Origin: an uncultured Spirochaetales bacterium
GTDB lineage: Bacteria; Spirochaetota; Spirochaetia; Sphaerochaetales; Sphaerochaetaceae
Direction of reading: 5' to 3'
Assembly: GCA_945947045.1 (NCBI GenBank)
Contig: CAMEXG010000070.1
Span: 1-10,013, forward strand
Length of the DNA stretch: 10,013 nt
Below, in pieces: positions 1-7,816 of the stretch. The notes below the pieces were generated by a model. That model was not told the DNA's origin and did not search any database. It saw only the letters and a program-made list of their open reading frames with translations. A program made the translations under genes and the position numbers. Numbering within the stretch: the first letter of the stretch is position 1; each line of letters begins with the position of its first letter.

Positions 1-1487
1 ACTGTTGCAAAGGCAGCAGAACCAATTGCAAATCCCTTACCTATGGCGGCTGTCGTGTTGCCCACCGCATCAAGTTTATCTGTAATGATTCTTACATCGT
101 GCGGTAGATGACATGATTCAGCGAGACCTCCTGCGTTATCAGCAATAGGACCGAAGGCGTCGATAGATACTGTAGTTCCCACAAAAGAGAGCATTCCCAA
201 GGAAGCAAGGGCTATTCCATATGTACCGGAGATTTTTCCAGATATAAATAGAGATATTGCTATAAACAGTACTGGCAGCAGACAACTTCTGCTTCCTATT
301 GCATCGCCCTTTGTTATTACGAAAGCCTCCCCTTCCGTGGCCATGCCTGCCAAGATTTGTGTGGGCTTATAATCGGTACTGGTGTAATACTCGGTAATCA
401 TACCGATTGCTACTCCAGAAATTATTCCAAGTACTGCACTCACCCAAGGTGAAGCCCATCCAATGATGAAGGAAGATGGAAGCTCTACTTTGGAGAAGAG
501 CATATAACTAGATATGAGCCCTAACACCAGAGTGAAGAAAGCGGAGATGTAAGTTGCGGAATTCAGCTCCTTACTTGGGTTGTCCCCCATCTTCTTCTTT
601 TGAACAATAATAAGTGCCAAGAGACATCCAAAGAGTCCGCCTCCTGCAAGGATTACAGGATACATCATCGCACTGTCAAAAGATGAAGAAGATAGAGATC
701 CTGTCTTAAAGAGCGTAGAGGCGATTAGAATACCTGCGGCCGTAGTAGCAACGAAGGACTCCAATAAGTCAGAGCAGTTACCTGCAATATCGTTGACGTT
801 GTCGCCTATAAAGTCTGCTATTACGTTTGGGACTCTACTGTCATCTTCCGGCAGGTCATGCCTGATCTTGGCAAGGATATCTGATGAGATGTCCGCCGCC
901 TTTGTATAATTACCTCCTGCTACGCGGTTAAACATAGCAACTAGAGAACAGCCAAGAGAATATGTAGTTATTCTCATTGTAGAGGCATTACACTTTAGAG
1001 ATAAAAGGAATCCAGAACCTGAAGCATCATGGTCAATCCCCCAGATAAATAGAATTGATACAAGGCCCAATAGTCCGAAAGCCTGCACCGAAAGTCCTGC
1101 AACGGAGCCTCCCGAGAGCGCGACTTTTACAGTCTCTCCAATAGACAGGCTTTCTCTTGCCTTATTTGAAGTCCTGACATTTGCGAATGTTGCGCTCTTC
1201 ATTCCTGTAATGCAGGCTGCACTGGAAGCCAATGCTCCCAAAAGGAGAGTAAGGCCAGATGTCTTTTCTACAAAGAGAGAGAATATAAGCGCCACAATAA
1301 GTACGACTATAAATATCGTCTTATATTCCGTCTTCATAAATGTATTGGCTCCACTACGTATGATGGCAGCCATCTCTACCATTTCATCTGTGCCTTCATC
1401 CATAGATTTAATCTTTCTATAGTTGAAGAACACATAGACGAGAGAAAGGATTATTACTCCAAGTACTATTGACCAAATTGTTCCCAT
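1..1487 (-). CDS. hppA: Membrane-bound Na+-type ion-pumping pyrophosphatase, N-terminal 495 codons (partial)
   Basis: The product hydrolyses cytoplasmic pyrophosphate and uses the energy to pump Na+ or H+ across the membrane. I translated it by hand from the ATG at 1487; the frame is open to the window edge, so the C-terminal third (about 200 residues in this family) is missing. An N-terminal membrane helix is followed by the family's NVRTSNKAR motif. The active-site loop has YTKAAD (K196, D199), D203, K207, PEDD (213-216), then D225, D229 and D233, so the known Mg-pyrophosphate ligands are kept. D240-L-L-E243 matches the D+3 Glu of Na+-pumping enzymes rather than the D+7 Glu of plant H+ pumps. 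GNTTAA (476-481) has Ala where K+-independent enzymes have Lys, predicting K+ dependence. The loop is divergent: Arg209 replaces a usual Glu and Asn232 a usual Gly. AGGAGG lies 5 nt before the ATG. Family assignment is near certain; ion specificity is inferred. Confidence 0.95.
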   Translation of the reverse strand, partial: MGTIWSIVLGVIILSLVYVFFNYRKIKSMDEGTDEMVEMAAIIRSGANTFMKTEYKTIFIVVLIVALIFSLFVEKTSGLTLLLGALASSAACITGMKSATFANVRTSNKARESLSIGETVKVALSGGSVAGLSVQAFGLLGLVSILFIWGIDHDASGSGFLLSLKCNASTMRITTYSLGCSLVAMFNRVAGGNYTKAADISSDILAKIRHDLPEDDSRVPNVIADFIGDNVNDIAGNCSDLLESFVATTAAGILIASTLFKTGSLSSSSFDSAMMYPVILAGGGLFGCLLALIIVQKKKMGDNPSKELNSATYISAFFTLVLGLISSYMLFSKVELPSSFIIGWASPWVSAVLGIISGVAIGMITEYYTSTDYKPTQILAGMATEGEAFVITKGDAIGSRSCLLPVLFIAISLFISGKISGTYGIALASLGMLSFVGTTVSIDAFGPIADNAGGLAESCHLPHDVRIITDKLDAVGNTTAAIGKGFAIGSAAFAT

Positions 1488-1492
1488 ATACT

Positions 1493-1499
1493 CCTCCTT
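1493..1499 (-). promoter_or_regulatory. Strong Shine-Dalgarno of hppA
   Basis: On the minus strand AAGGAGG stands 5 nt before the ATG at 1487. It fixes the start and is the only perfect Shine-Dalgarno in the window. Confidence 0.9.
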
Positions 1500-1518
1500 C
1501 TGTATTCCTTTTTTCTTT

Positions 1519-1546
1519 ATAGTATCATGAGAATTTCTTATGGCAA
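1519..1546 (-). promoter_or_regulatory. Candidate sigma-70 promoter of hppA
   Basis: On the minus strand TTGCCA (1546-1541), a 16-nt spacer and TACTAT (1524-1519) resemble -35 and -10 boxes. Transcription would start near 1512, leaving a leader of about 25 nt that carries the AGGAGG. This is motif evidence only. Confidence 0.5.
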
Positions 1547-1551
1547 TATTA

Positions 1552-1565
1552 ATTTTTATAAAAAT
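1552..1565. repeat. 14-bp perfect AT palindrome between hppA and the SNF2 gene
   Basis: ATTTTTATAAAAAT is its own reverse complement and lies just upstream of the candidate hppA promoter. It contains only A and T in a very AT-rich gap, so it may be chance or a bend or operator. Nothing else is evident between about 1566 and the SNF2 promoter. Confidence 0.3.
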
Positions 1566-1657
1566 ATTGAGGTATTCATAAAGAAATAATAAATAAACCG
1601 ATTTATATTTAAAGATATTAAAATAATACTTTTACGCTTTTAACCTAACAATTCTTC

Positions 1658-1686
1658 TTGGACAATAAAAAGTCATTTATTATGAT
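1658..1686 (+). promoter_or_regulatory. Promoter of the SNF2-SWIM operon, apparently leaderless
   Basis: TTGGAC (1658-1663), a 17-nt spacer and TATGAT (1681-1686) form a good sigma-70-like promoter. The -10 ends 6 nt before the ATG at 1693, so the usual start distance places +1 on the A of the start codon. No Shine-Dalgarno is present between promoter and ATG. Confidence 0.6.
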
Positions 1687-1692
1687 ATATCC

Positions 1693-4227
1693 ATGCAGAA
1701 GAAAAAGAACAATCTAGATTTCATCATAACAAAGGATGGATTCAAGCCTGACTTCACAAAAGAAAGAAGTCCTGAGTTCTTCCCAGACCAGTACAGGGGA
1801 ATGTACAATGCCGTCTTGGCTGACAGCATAACAGACTCATCTCCATTCTTGGACTTTCTGAAACGCATTACAGATAACTTTTTCTTCCAACTGGAGCGGA
1901 CCCCCTCTCTAAGAATAGAGAGAGAAAACGCTGTGGTGTCCTACGACAAGATAGAGCTGGAGGAAATACTATCTGACGCACCGTTTATTCTTGGAGGCCA
2001 TTACCTTAATTTAGATTGGGCTCTGTCACTCTTTGATCGATACCTTTCTATTTTCAAGAGTGACATCTCCTCCTATTCTTCTTCTGTAGAATCGTACTTT
2101 TCTTCCTTCTCTTCCCGATTTCGACTTCCTTCAAGAATCTTCTTTCATCTCTTGGAGAGTAAGAGACCCGAATCTCCCTTTGCATTTATGGCGACTTATT
2201 CTACAGTCGGAGAAGACGGGAAAGTCCACCACTATCCACTCAAATACGCACTAAAAGAGTATTCAGCCTCCATCGAAAAACTTGCAGTCCTTATCTCCTC
2301 CATTAAGAAAGCTGCAAAGAACAGCAGAATAATTTTATCTTGGCTTAATACAGGAGAGATATTCTCTCCGATCTATGTATCAAAAGAAGAAGCATATGCT
2401 TTCCTAATGGATGTTCCTTTATTTGAAGAAGCCGGTATTGTCACTAGAATTCCTGGATGGTGGAAGAAGAGAAAAAGAAACTCAAGGATCACTATTGAAA
2501 TAGAAAGTAGAGGCAGTAATTGTTCCATCACAGCTTTCAGACCAAAGATGGTCTGGCAGGGAGTAGAAATTACAAAAGACCAGATACAAGACATCCTATC
2601 CAGAACCGAGGGGCTTTATCTATTGAAAGGCAACTGGATTGAAGTCGACAAAAAGAGTCTTGAATTACTTTTTAAGGAATACGAAGAACTAGAAAACAAA
2701 GAGTTATCATTACTATCTGCTTTAAAGTTGTCCGCAGGAGTAGAAAAGAAGCCTTTTCCTATCTCTATTGATATAGAAAATATGATAAAAACCTCCATTG
2801 CCTCAGACCTTCCTACTACCCCGCCTTCATCTTTTACAGGTACTCTGAGACCTTATCAAACCGATGGCTTTAGATGGCTTATGGGAATATCCCGACTATC
2901 CTTGGGACCATTATTGGCCGATGATATGGGACTGGGTAAAACAGTGGAAATACTGGCATATCTGGAGGAAGTGAGAAGTAGATATAAAGATGCAAAAGTA
3001 CTATTGGTTGTTCCTGCCTCTCTTCTTGGTAACTGGGGACGGGAGTGTATGAAGTTCACACCCGATTTGGATTTCTCCATCAGGCATGGAAAAGACGCAA
3101 AAAAGAAAGATTTCCCTTTTCTTACCATCGTCACTTATCAGGGAGCAGCCACAAGTGATTCCATAAAAGAAGAGAAATGGGACTTGGTTATTCTTGATGA
3201 AGCCCAGAATATAAAGAATAGAAACACAAAACAGACAAAATCTATAAAAGCTTTGGAGCGTAAGCAATCTATCGCCATGACGGGTACTCCTATCGAGAAC
3301 TCATTGATGAACCTTTGGTCTATTTTCGATTTTCTCTCTCCAGGGTTACTGGGAGATGAGAAAGACTTCGAATCATTCTCGTCTTCAATGGCAGAAGACA
3401 AAATGGACAACTTAAAGAGAGTTGTGACGCCATTCATATTAAGGCGCCTTAAGACAGACAAGTCTATTATCAACGACCTTCCAGATAAAGTAGAAAACGA
3501 GCTTATGGTCTCTCTGACTCCTGAGCAGCGTGTTCTATACAATAAAGTGGTGGACGAATATGAAGAAGCTCTTAAAAGAAAAGAGGAGACAGGATCAAAT
3601 CCTCTCACCCTTGCAGGAACGACAATAATGAAGCTTAAGATGGTTGCAAACCATCCTTCCCAATACTTGGGGGACGGAGAGTATGACGAGAAAAAGAGTG
3701 GAAAGTTCCTTCTGTTAAAAGAACTATGTTCCACCATCCATGAAAACAGGGAGAAAGTCCTGATCTTTACTCAATTTGCCACCATTATCCCTAGCCTCCT
3801 CTCACTTCTCTCTCCTGTTTTTGGACATGATGGAGATTATATTGACGGCAGTACACCTCCTGAAAAGAGAACAAAAATTGTAGATTCATTCCAAAAAGGA
3901 GAGATACCTTTCCTTGTCATCTCTCTTAAAGCAGGAGGAACAGGGCTGACCCTTACAGAGGCAAATAACGTAATCCACTTTGACAGATGGTGGAATCCTG
4001 CGGTGGAAGATCAGGCCACAGACAGAGCTTATAGAATCGGACAGAAGAAAGTGGTGACAGTCTACAAGTTTATAGCCGAGGATACCATCGAAGAGAGAAT
4101 AAGCCAGATACTAAAGGAAAAGACAGAGCTTGCAGAGTCTGTACTAGGAGAAGTAGGCGGTGAAGTTACAAGTAAACTTTCACCAAGAGAACTCTTGTCT
4201 GCTATGCGTTATACGAGGAAAATCTAA
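1693..4227 (+). CDS. SNF2-family (Swi2/Snf2) DNA-dependent ATPase
   Basis: This is an 844-residue superfamily 2 ATPase expected to translocate on double-stranded DNA and remodel protein-DNA complexes in the cytoplasm; the physiological substrate is unknown. Residues 1 to about 380 form an N-terminal region like that preceding the motor in bacterial SNF2 proteins (DUF3670-like, tentative), with a Ser-rich stretch at 126-141. The motor starts at LRPYQ (385-389). Motif I is DMGLGKT (411-417, K416), motif II is DEAQ (502-505) rather than DEAH, and motif III is TGTPIENS (530-537). Motif V is AGGTGL (747-752) and motif VI is QATDRAYRIGQ (774-784), typical of the family. ATG 1693 is the first in-frame Met after a TAA at 1666. 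It overlaps the SWIM gene by 1 nt. This pairing is common in bacteria and suggests a joint role. No frameshift or missing catalytic motif was found. Confidence 0.95.
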   Translation: MQKKKNNLDFIITKDGFKPDFTKERSPEFFPDQYRGMYNAVLADSITDSSPFLDFLKRITDNFFFQLERTPSLRIERENAVVSYDKIELEEILSDAPFILGGHYLNLDWALSLFDRYLSIFKSDISSYSSSVESYFSSFSSRFRLPSRIFFHLLESKRPESPFAFMATYSTVGEDGKVHHYPLKYALKEYSASIEKLAVLISSIKKAAKNSRIILSWLNTGEIFSPIYVSKEEAYAFLMDVPLFEEAGIVTRIPGWWKKRKRNSRITIEIESRGSNCSITAFRPKMVWQGVEITKDQIQDILSRTEGLYLLKGNWIEVDKKSLELLFKEYEELENKELSLLSALKLSAGVEKKPFPISIDIENMIKTSIASDLPTTPPSSFTGTLRPYQTDGFRWLMGISRLSLGPLLADDMGLGKTVEILAYLEEVRSRYKDAKVLLVVPASLLGNWGRECMKFTPDLDFSIRHGKDAKKKDFPFLTIVTYQGAATSDSIKEEKWDLVILDEAQNIKNRNTKQTKSIKALERKQSIAMTGTPIENSLMNLWSIFDFLSPGLLGDEKDFESFSSSMAEDKMDNLKRVVTPFILRRLKTDKSIINDLPDKVENELMVSLTPEQRVLYNKVVDEYEEALKRKEETGSNPLTLAGTTIMKLKMVANHPSQYLGDGEYDEKKSGKFLLLKELCSTIHENREKVLIFTQFATIIPSLLSLLSPVFGHDGDYIDGSTPPEKRTKIVDSFQKGEIPFLVISLKAGGTGLTLTEANNVIHFDRWWNPAVEDQATDRAYRIGQKKVVTVYKFIAEDTIEERISQILKEKTELAESVLGEVGGEVTSKLSPRELLSAMRYTRKI

Positions 4228-4898
4228 TGGCTAAGAAAAAGACAGACGAAAAAAGAGAACCTATCATAATCGAGGGAAGAATCATCTCATCATCTTGGTG
4301 GGGAAAAGCCTGGTGCGACAATATAGACAACTATGCAGACTTCGATAACCGACTCCCTAGAGGTAGAAATTATGTCAGAAGCGGATGCGTTATAGATTTA
4401 AAGATCGACTATGGTGAAATAAGAGCTCTTGTCCAAGGTTCCAGGTCCAAGCCCTATAAACTAAACATAAACATTGCTCCATTTACAGAGAAGGAAATAA
4501 AGTCTTTTGAAGATAAATGCAAAAACAACTTTGAGTCTGTCGAGGACTTTATTAACGGCAAGTTCCCGGACTCTTTCAAAGAATACTTTACATCCTCGTC
4601 TCTAAATCTCTTTCCAAAAGTAAGGGAAATGAGATTCTCATGCTCTTGCCCGGACTGGGCTGTACTGTGTAAACATGTGGCGGCAGTATTATATGGAATA
4701 GGGAGAAAGCTGGATGACGATCCAATGCTATTGTTGAGACTAAGAGGTATAGATACTGCTTCATTCAGCCAAAAGATAGTAAATAGAGAAGCGGAAAAGC
4801 TTGCCCTCTCCTCCTCTATCAAACTTCCCCCTGGACGCGGAATGGATATGGATGAAGCTTCAATTCTCTTTGGTGTAGATAGATACAAAGAAGACTAA
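4227..4898 (+). CDS. SWIM zinc-finger protein, partner of the SNF2 ATPase
   Basis: The 223-residue protein has a SWIM-type zinc site with C139, C141, C148 and H150 (CxC-x6-CxH), followed by the usual helix and a DDDPMLLLRLRG segment (about 164-175). The N-terminal part with SSWWGKAWC and LPRGRNYVRSG (about residues 22-52) is the conserved region found in bacterial SWIM proteins encoded beside SNF2 helicases. SWIM domains are predicted to bind DNA or proteins; no enzymatic motif is visible. The ATG overlaps the SNF2 stop (TAATG), implying translational coupling. A GAGG at 4215-4218, 8 nt upstream, can serve as ribosome binding site. The likely role is DNA binding or targeting for the ATPase in a shared complex, inferred from gene order. 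No convincing terminator follows. Confidence 0.93.
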   Translation: MAKKKTDEKREPIIIEGRIISSSWWGKAWCDNIDNYADFDNRLPRGRNYVRSGCVIDLKIDYGEIRALVQGSRSKPYKLNINIAPFTEKEIKSFEDKCKNNFESVEDFINGKFPDSFKEYFTSSSLNLFPKVREMRFSCSCPDWAVLCKHVAAVLYGIGRKLDDDPMLLLRLRGIDTASFSQKIVNREAEKLALSSSIKLPPGRGMDMDEASILFGVDRYKED

Positions 4899-4917
4899 CA
4901 TTCATCTTTAGTTTCTA

Positions 4918-5555
4918 TTTCAGTCTTCCTTTTTCCACCATCAGGGATGGAACATCTCCTCTTTTCTTACAATTTTGAAGCTATTTCCAATGATTCTCCT
5001 TCTTTAAATCATCTCTCAAAGAAGTCAAAAAAGAAGCAGATATAATTCAACGATTACCTAAGGTTTCGATGTCTCTGCTTTTAGCTGGAATCGAGCCCAT
5101 GTGTTTTTTGAGATCTTTGAAGCTTTTAGTCTTTACTGCGGCCTTAAGATTAGAAAAAGCTCTCATAATCGCTTTTATGCTTTCATTTAAAGATAACAGA
5201 AAATAGGAGGCTCTTCATTATTCATCTTTAAAATAGTGGTCTTCTCCACCGCATTTTCAAACAATTCTATTATCATGTTGATATTAAGAGGAGTTAGACA
5301 ACAGTAAGGTTTATTGAGAATCCAAAAGAGTGACTTTCCAATGATTTCTCGTCTGAATTCCAATGTTCCGAATGCAAAAGAATCGAAGGATGAAATCAAT
5401 GCTTCTTGATCTAGTTCAGGCTCCTCGAGAAAATACTAAACGGACGTCTCTGTAAATGAATAATCAAGAATATCATCGGAAAGAAATACTATAGCTTTAC
5501 TTGTTTCTTACGCTTTCCTTTCAATAAGCTTTGGGAAGACCTTTAATATCTCCAT
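4918..5555 (-). pseudogene. Decayed gene of unknown family, multiple stops and a frameshift
   Basis: No intact gene fits between the SWIM gene and the SDR gene, but the minus strand reads as protein-like sequence throughout. From ATG 5555 one frame runs to 5187, broken only by TAA (5510-5508) and TAG (5438-5436). Its best-looking parts are SKAIVFLSDDILDYSF, then LEEPELDQEALISSFDSFAF, SLFWILNKPYCCLTPLNINM and IIELFENAVEKT. At about 5187 the protein-like signal shifts frame and continues as SIKAIMRAFSNLKAAVKTKS and KHMGSIPAKSRDIETLG to TGA (5049-5047), then RDDLKKENHWK, TAG (4983-4981), KKRGDVPSLMVEKGRLK and TAG (4917-4915). I do not recognise the family. Such a run, interrupted mainly by single stops, is typical of a decaying gene. 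The 70-codon piece 5187-5399 is the longest open part but would need a TTG start without a ribosome binding site. Expression of any piece is unlikely. Confidence 0.6.
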
Positions 5556-5616
5556 TTTGTTTGTAGCTTTTTCAACTTATTACCCTTTCTATTTTGATAT
5601 ATTATAAATACTTAAC

Positions 5617-6435
5617 TTAATCCAGGTTGTACATCTTTCTTAGGATATATAGTGTCAGGCGGTCAGGGAAGAATCTTAAAAGGAACATAAGAATTTTATA
5701 AGTGAACCCAACGGCTTTTCTATAAGGAGGATTCTTCCTTTTTGTAAGAGAGAATATCACCTTGGCTGCATCTATCGCTTCTCCCCCTTCCCTCTCATCT
5801 TTCTCTATTTCTTTTATCGCCTTGTCATATAAAGTCGAATATGGAGAAGAGTCGACGATGGCCTTCTTTCTTTTAGAGGTGAAACCTGTAGATAAGTCCC
5901 CGGGCTCCACTACGCATACTCTTACACCGAACTCCTTTATTTCGTTTCTAAGTGCACCCATGTATGCTTCAAGAGCATATTTGGCTGCGCTATAATGCCC
6001 CTGAAATGGCAGAGGGACACGAGCAGCTATTGACGAAACGGCAATGACAAGAGATTTACCTTGTCTGCGTAGGACAGGAAGAGCAAGAGAGTTAAGTAGC
6101 AACACTCCATAGTAATCGGTTTCTTCCTGAAGTCTCACCAGACTTATATCGCTGTCTTCCGCTGATCCGGCAATGCCGAAACCGGCAGAATGGATAAGAA
6201 TAGAAAAATCACCTATTGTATCCAATACCCGTTGGATGCTCTCTTTTTCCGTTACATCCATTTTCAAGTATGTGACACTACCCTCTCCATAATCTTCTCT
6301 ACCCTCTTCTATCTTTCTGGATACTCCAAAAACACTGTATCCGTTCTTTGCAAAGAGCCGTGCAGTTTCCTTTCCAATCCCACTGGAAGCTCCTGTCACC
6401 AATACTTTTCTGCCATAAAAGAAATCTTTATTCAT
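5617..6435 (-). CDS. Short-chain dehydrogenase/reductase (SDR), classical type
   Basis: A 272-residue NAD(P)-dependent oxidoreductase of the classical SDR family. The Rossmann fold begins with TGASSGIG (14-21) for the cofactor, HSAG (82-85) replaces the usual NNAG, and the catalytic set is S135, Y148 and K152 (Y-x3-K) with PG at 178-179. R40 after the second strand (SR, 39-40) would favour NADP(H), which is an inference. The C-terminal 30 residues are hydrophobic and basic (YKILMFLLRFF) and may form a substrate lid or touch the membrane. The substrate cannot be predicted; neighbours give no pathway. The ATG at 6435 has at best a weak GAG 3 nt upstream, and TATAAT lies exactly 6 nt before it. 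The gene diverges from the MATE exporter across 69 bp. Confidence 0.93.
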   Translation of the reverse strand: MNKDFFYGRKVLVTGASSGIGKETARLFAKNGYSVFGVSRKIEEGREDYGEGSVTYLKMDVTEKESIQRVLDTIGDFSILIHSAGFGIAGSAEDSDISLVRLQEETDYYGVLLLNSLALPVLRRQGKSLVIAVSSIAARVPLPFQGHYSAAKYALEAYMGALRNEIKEFGVRVCVVEPGDLSTGFTSKRKKAIVDSSPYSTLYDKAIKEIEKDEREGGEAIDAAKVIFSLTKRKNPPYRKAVGFTYKILMFLLRFFPDRLTLYILRKMYNLD

Positions 6436-6441
6436 ATCTCA

Positions 6442-6471
6442 ATTATATTTTATAAAAGCACGAATTCAGAA
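6442..6471 (-). promoter_or_regulatory. Candidate leaderless promoter of the SDR gene
   Basis: On the minus strand a consensus TATAAT (6447-6442) ends 6 nt before the ATG at 6435. A poor -35 candidate, TTCTGA (6471-6466), lies 18 nt further up. The predicted +1 falls at or next to the start codon. Confidence 0.5.
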
Positions 6472-6492
6472 GTATTGTTTTATTTACAAAAC

Positions 6493-6498
6493 TATCAT
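6493..6498 (+). promoter_or_regulatory. Candidate -10 box of the MATE-AraC operon
   Basis: TATCAT ends 6 nt before the ATG at 6505, the same spacing as at the other operon-leading genes. No good -35 is visible at 16-18 nt; TTGTTT at 6475-6480 is too close. An activator, perhaps the AraC-type regulator of this operon, could compensate for the weak -35. Confidence 0.4.
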
Positions 6499-6504
6499 TC
6501 CAGC

Positions 6505-7812
6505 ATGATGACAAACAACGACAGACTGAAAACACTTCTTGGTTACTCGATACCAAGCATAATCGCAATGATTCTCTCTACTACCTTGACACTTACAGAT
6601 GGATATTTTGTGGGGAACTATGTAGGAGAAAAGGCTCTCGCATCTATTAATCTGGGGCTTCCCATACTCTATTTATATCTAGGTTTGGGACTATGTATAG
6701 GAGTGGGAGGATCTGTAATATCAGGTCAATTAATAGGGAGAAAGGATAGAGATAAAGCTTCTTCTGTCTTTACAGAGAGTATAGTAACAGCACTGGCGAT
6801 CACCCTTCTTTTATCAGCAGGGGTATATCTCTTATTCAATCCGATTCTCAGACTATTGAAAGCAGAAGGAGAGCTCTCGGTATTCTTCAAGTCATACTAC
6901 AGGATAATGCTATTTTCCTATCCCCTTCTTGTCCTCACCACTATCTTCGGTATGTTTATCCGTACGGATGGCAGGCCACAGGTCTTCATGGGAATATCAC
7001 TATTGGAGTCTGTACTGAACTTTATCCTCGATTATGTATTTCTCAAGAAATTGAATATGGGAGTAAAAGGAAGCGCCTATGCTACTCTTATTGTAAAAGT
7101 AGTATCCTGTACTATTTGTATCCTCTATTTCTTATTCTCTTCAAAGAGCATCAAAATAAAAAGATTCTCTTTTGACTGTGCAGTATTTCAACAATCCATG
7201 CTTAATGGTTCTTCGGAGTTCATAGGAGAAATGGCTGGAGCCATATCAATGATGGCCCTAAACTACGTATTGATGAAATATGTAGGAGAAGGCGGGGTTG
7301 CAGCCTTCACGATCCTCGGTTTCGCTGTCTATGGATATAATATGATCACTATAGGATTCGGACAGGGACTATCTCCCATCGTTTCTGTCCTTTGGGGGGA
7401 GAATGAAAGAGAAGAAGCTGTGGACATGCGTAGGCTTGCTTCAAACATCCTCTTTGTTCTTGGCTTGATCACGGCACTTATATTCTTTTTCTTCGGAAAG
7501 AACTTTGCATCCCTCTTCGGTGCCGGAGAAGAGTGCGCCTTATCAGTATCGAGAGGTTTTAAAATATTTTCTCTTACTTTCGTATTTATGGGATATGATG
7601 TTATTGCATCTATGTACTTTACATCGATTTCAGACCCACTCTCCTCCGCCATAATATCTCTTTTAAGGGGATTGGTTCTATTATTGCTATTTACATTCCT
7701 CTTTCCTTATCTCTGGGGAATGGATGGGGTATGGGCTGTATCTCCTACCACGGAAGTATTGACAGCAATAGTCGCTTTTTCATTAATCAGAAGAGAAAAC
7801 AACAAGGGTTGA
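6505..7812 (+). CDS. MATE-family multidrug/cation efflux transporter
   Basis: A 435-residue inner-membrane exporter of the MATE family, about the usual length and with roughly 12 hydrophobic segments. Family features are the first-helix D32-G-Y-F-V-G motif, the loop R153-T-D-G-R-P, N172-F-I-L-D176 followed by a GVKGSAYAT stretch, and in the second half a matching GFGQGLSPIVS segment around 284-294. Such proteins expel cationic drugs or metabolites in exchange for Na+ or H+; the substrate is unknown. The same frame is open upstream to 6190, but that part lies antisense inside the SDR gene and adds over 100 residues absent from MATE proteins, so I start at ATG 6505 (ATG 6508 is an alternative). 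No Shine-Dalgarno precedes either. The regulator gene follows after 4 nt, and a Na+-pumping pyrophosphatase nearby would fit a Na+-driven exporter, though that link is speculative. Confidence 0.93.
   Translation: MMTNNDRLKTLLGYSIPSIIAMILSTTLTLTDGYFVGNYVGEKALASINLGLPILYLYLGLGLCIGVGGSVISGQLIGRKDRDKASSVFTESIVTALAITLLLSAGVYLLFNPILRLLKAEGELSVFFKSYYRIMLFSYPLLVLTTIFGMFIRTDGRPQVFMGISLLESVLNFILDYVFLKKLNMGVKGSAYATLIVKVVSCTICILYFLFSSKSIKIKRFSFDCAVFQQSMLNGSSEFIGEMAGAISMMALNYVLMKYVGEGGVAAFTILGFAVYGYNMITIGFGQGLSPIVSVLWGENEREEAVDMRRLASNILFVLGLITALIFFFFGKNFASLFGAGEECALSVSRGFKIFSLTFVFMGYDVIASMYFTSISDPLSSAIISLLRGLVLLLLFTFLFPYLWGMDGVWAVSPTTEVLTAIVAFSLIRRENNKG
7804..7808 (+). promoter_or_regulatory. Shine-Dalgarno supporting the TTG start of the AraC-type gene
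   Basis: AAGGG lies inside the last codons of the MATE gene, 8 nt before TTG 7817. It supports initiation at that TTG, since the next in-frame ATG is about 130 codons downstream, after the whole DNA-binding domain. Confidence 0.6.
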
Positions 7813-7816
7813 ATAC

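Noticed and set aside
1210..1422. 70-codon plus-strand frame
   Set aside because: It is antisense to the N-terminal helices of hppA.
3138..3737. 199-codon open frame on the minus strand
   Set aside because: It is fully antisense to the conserved SNF2 motor motifs and has no recognisable domain or ribosome site.
4454..4888. 144-codon open frame on the minus strand
   Set aside because: It is antisense to the SWIM gene, whose zinc motif and family match are clear.
4938..4950. Hairpin CCATC-AGG-GATGG as terminator of the SNF2-SWIM operon
   Set aside because: The stem is only 5 bp and no T-tract follows on either strand.
4918..5555. Stop-codon recoding as explanation for the interrupted frame
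   Set aside because: All three stop codons and a frameshift interrupt it, while intact neighbours use stops normally, so decay is simpler.
5762..5995. 77-codon plus-strand frame
   Set aside because: It is a shadow of the SDR gene over its catalytic region.
6190..6504. N-terminal extension of the MATE frame by 105 codons
   Set aside because: It lies antisense to conserved SDR sequence, has no resemblance to MATE N-termini, and a MATE-like start with a -10 box is at 6505.
7329..7652. 107-codon minus-strand frame
   Set aside because: It is antisense to the second half of the MATE transporter and has no domain.
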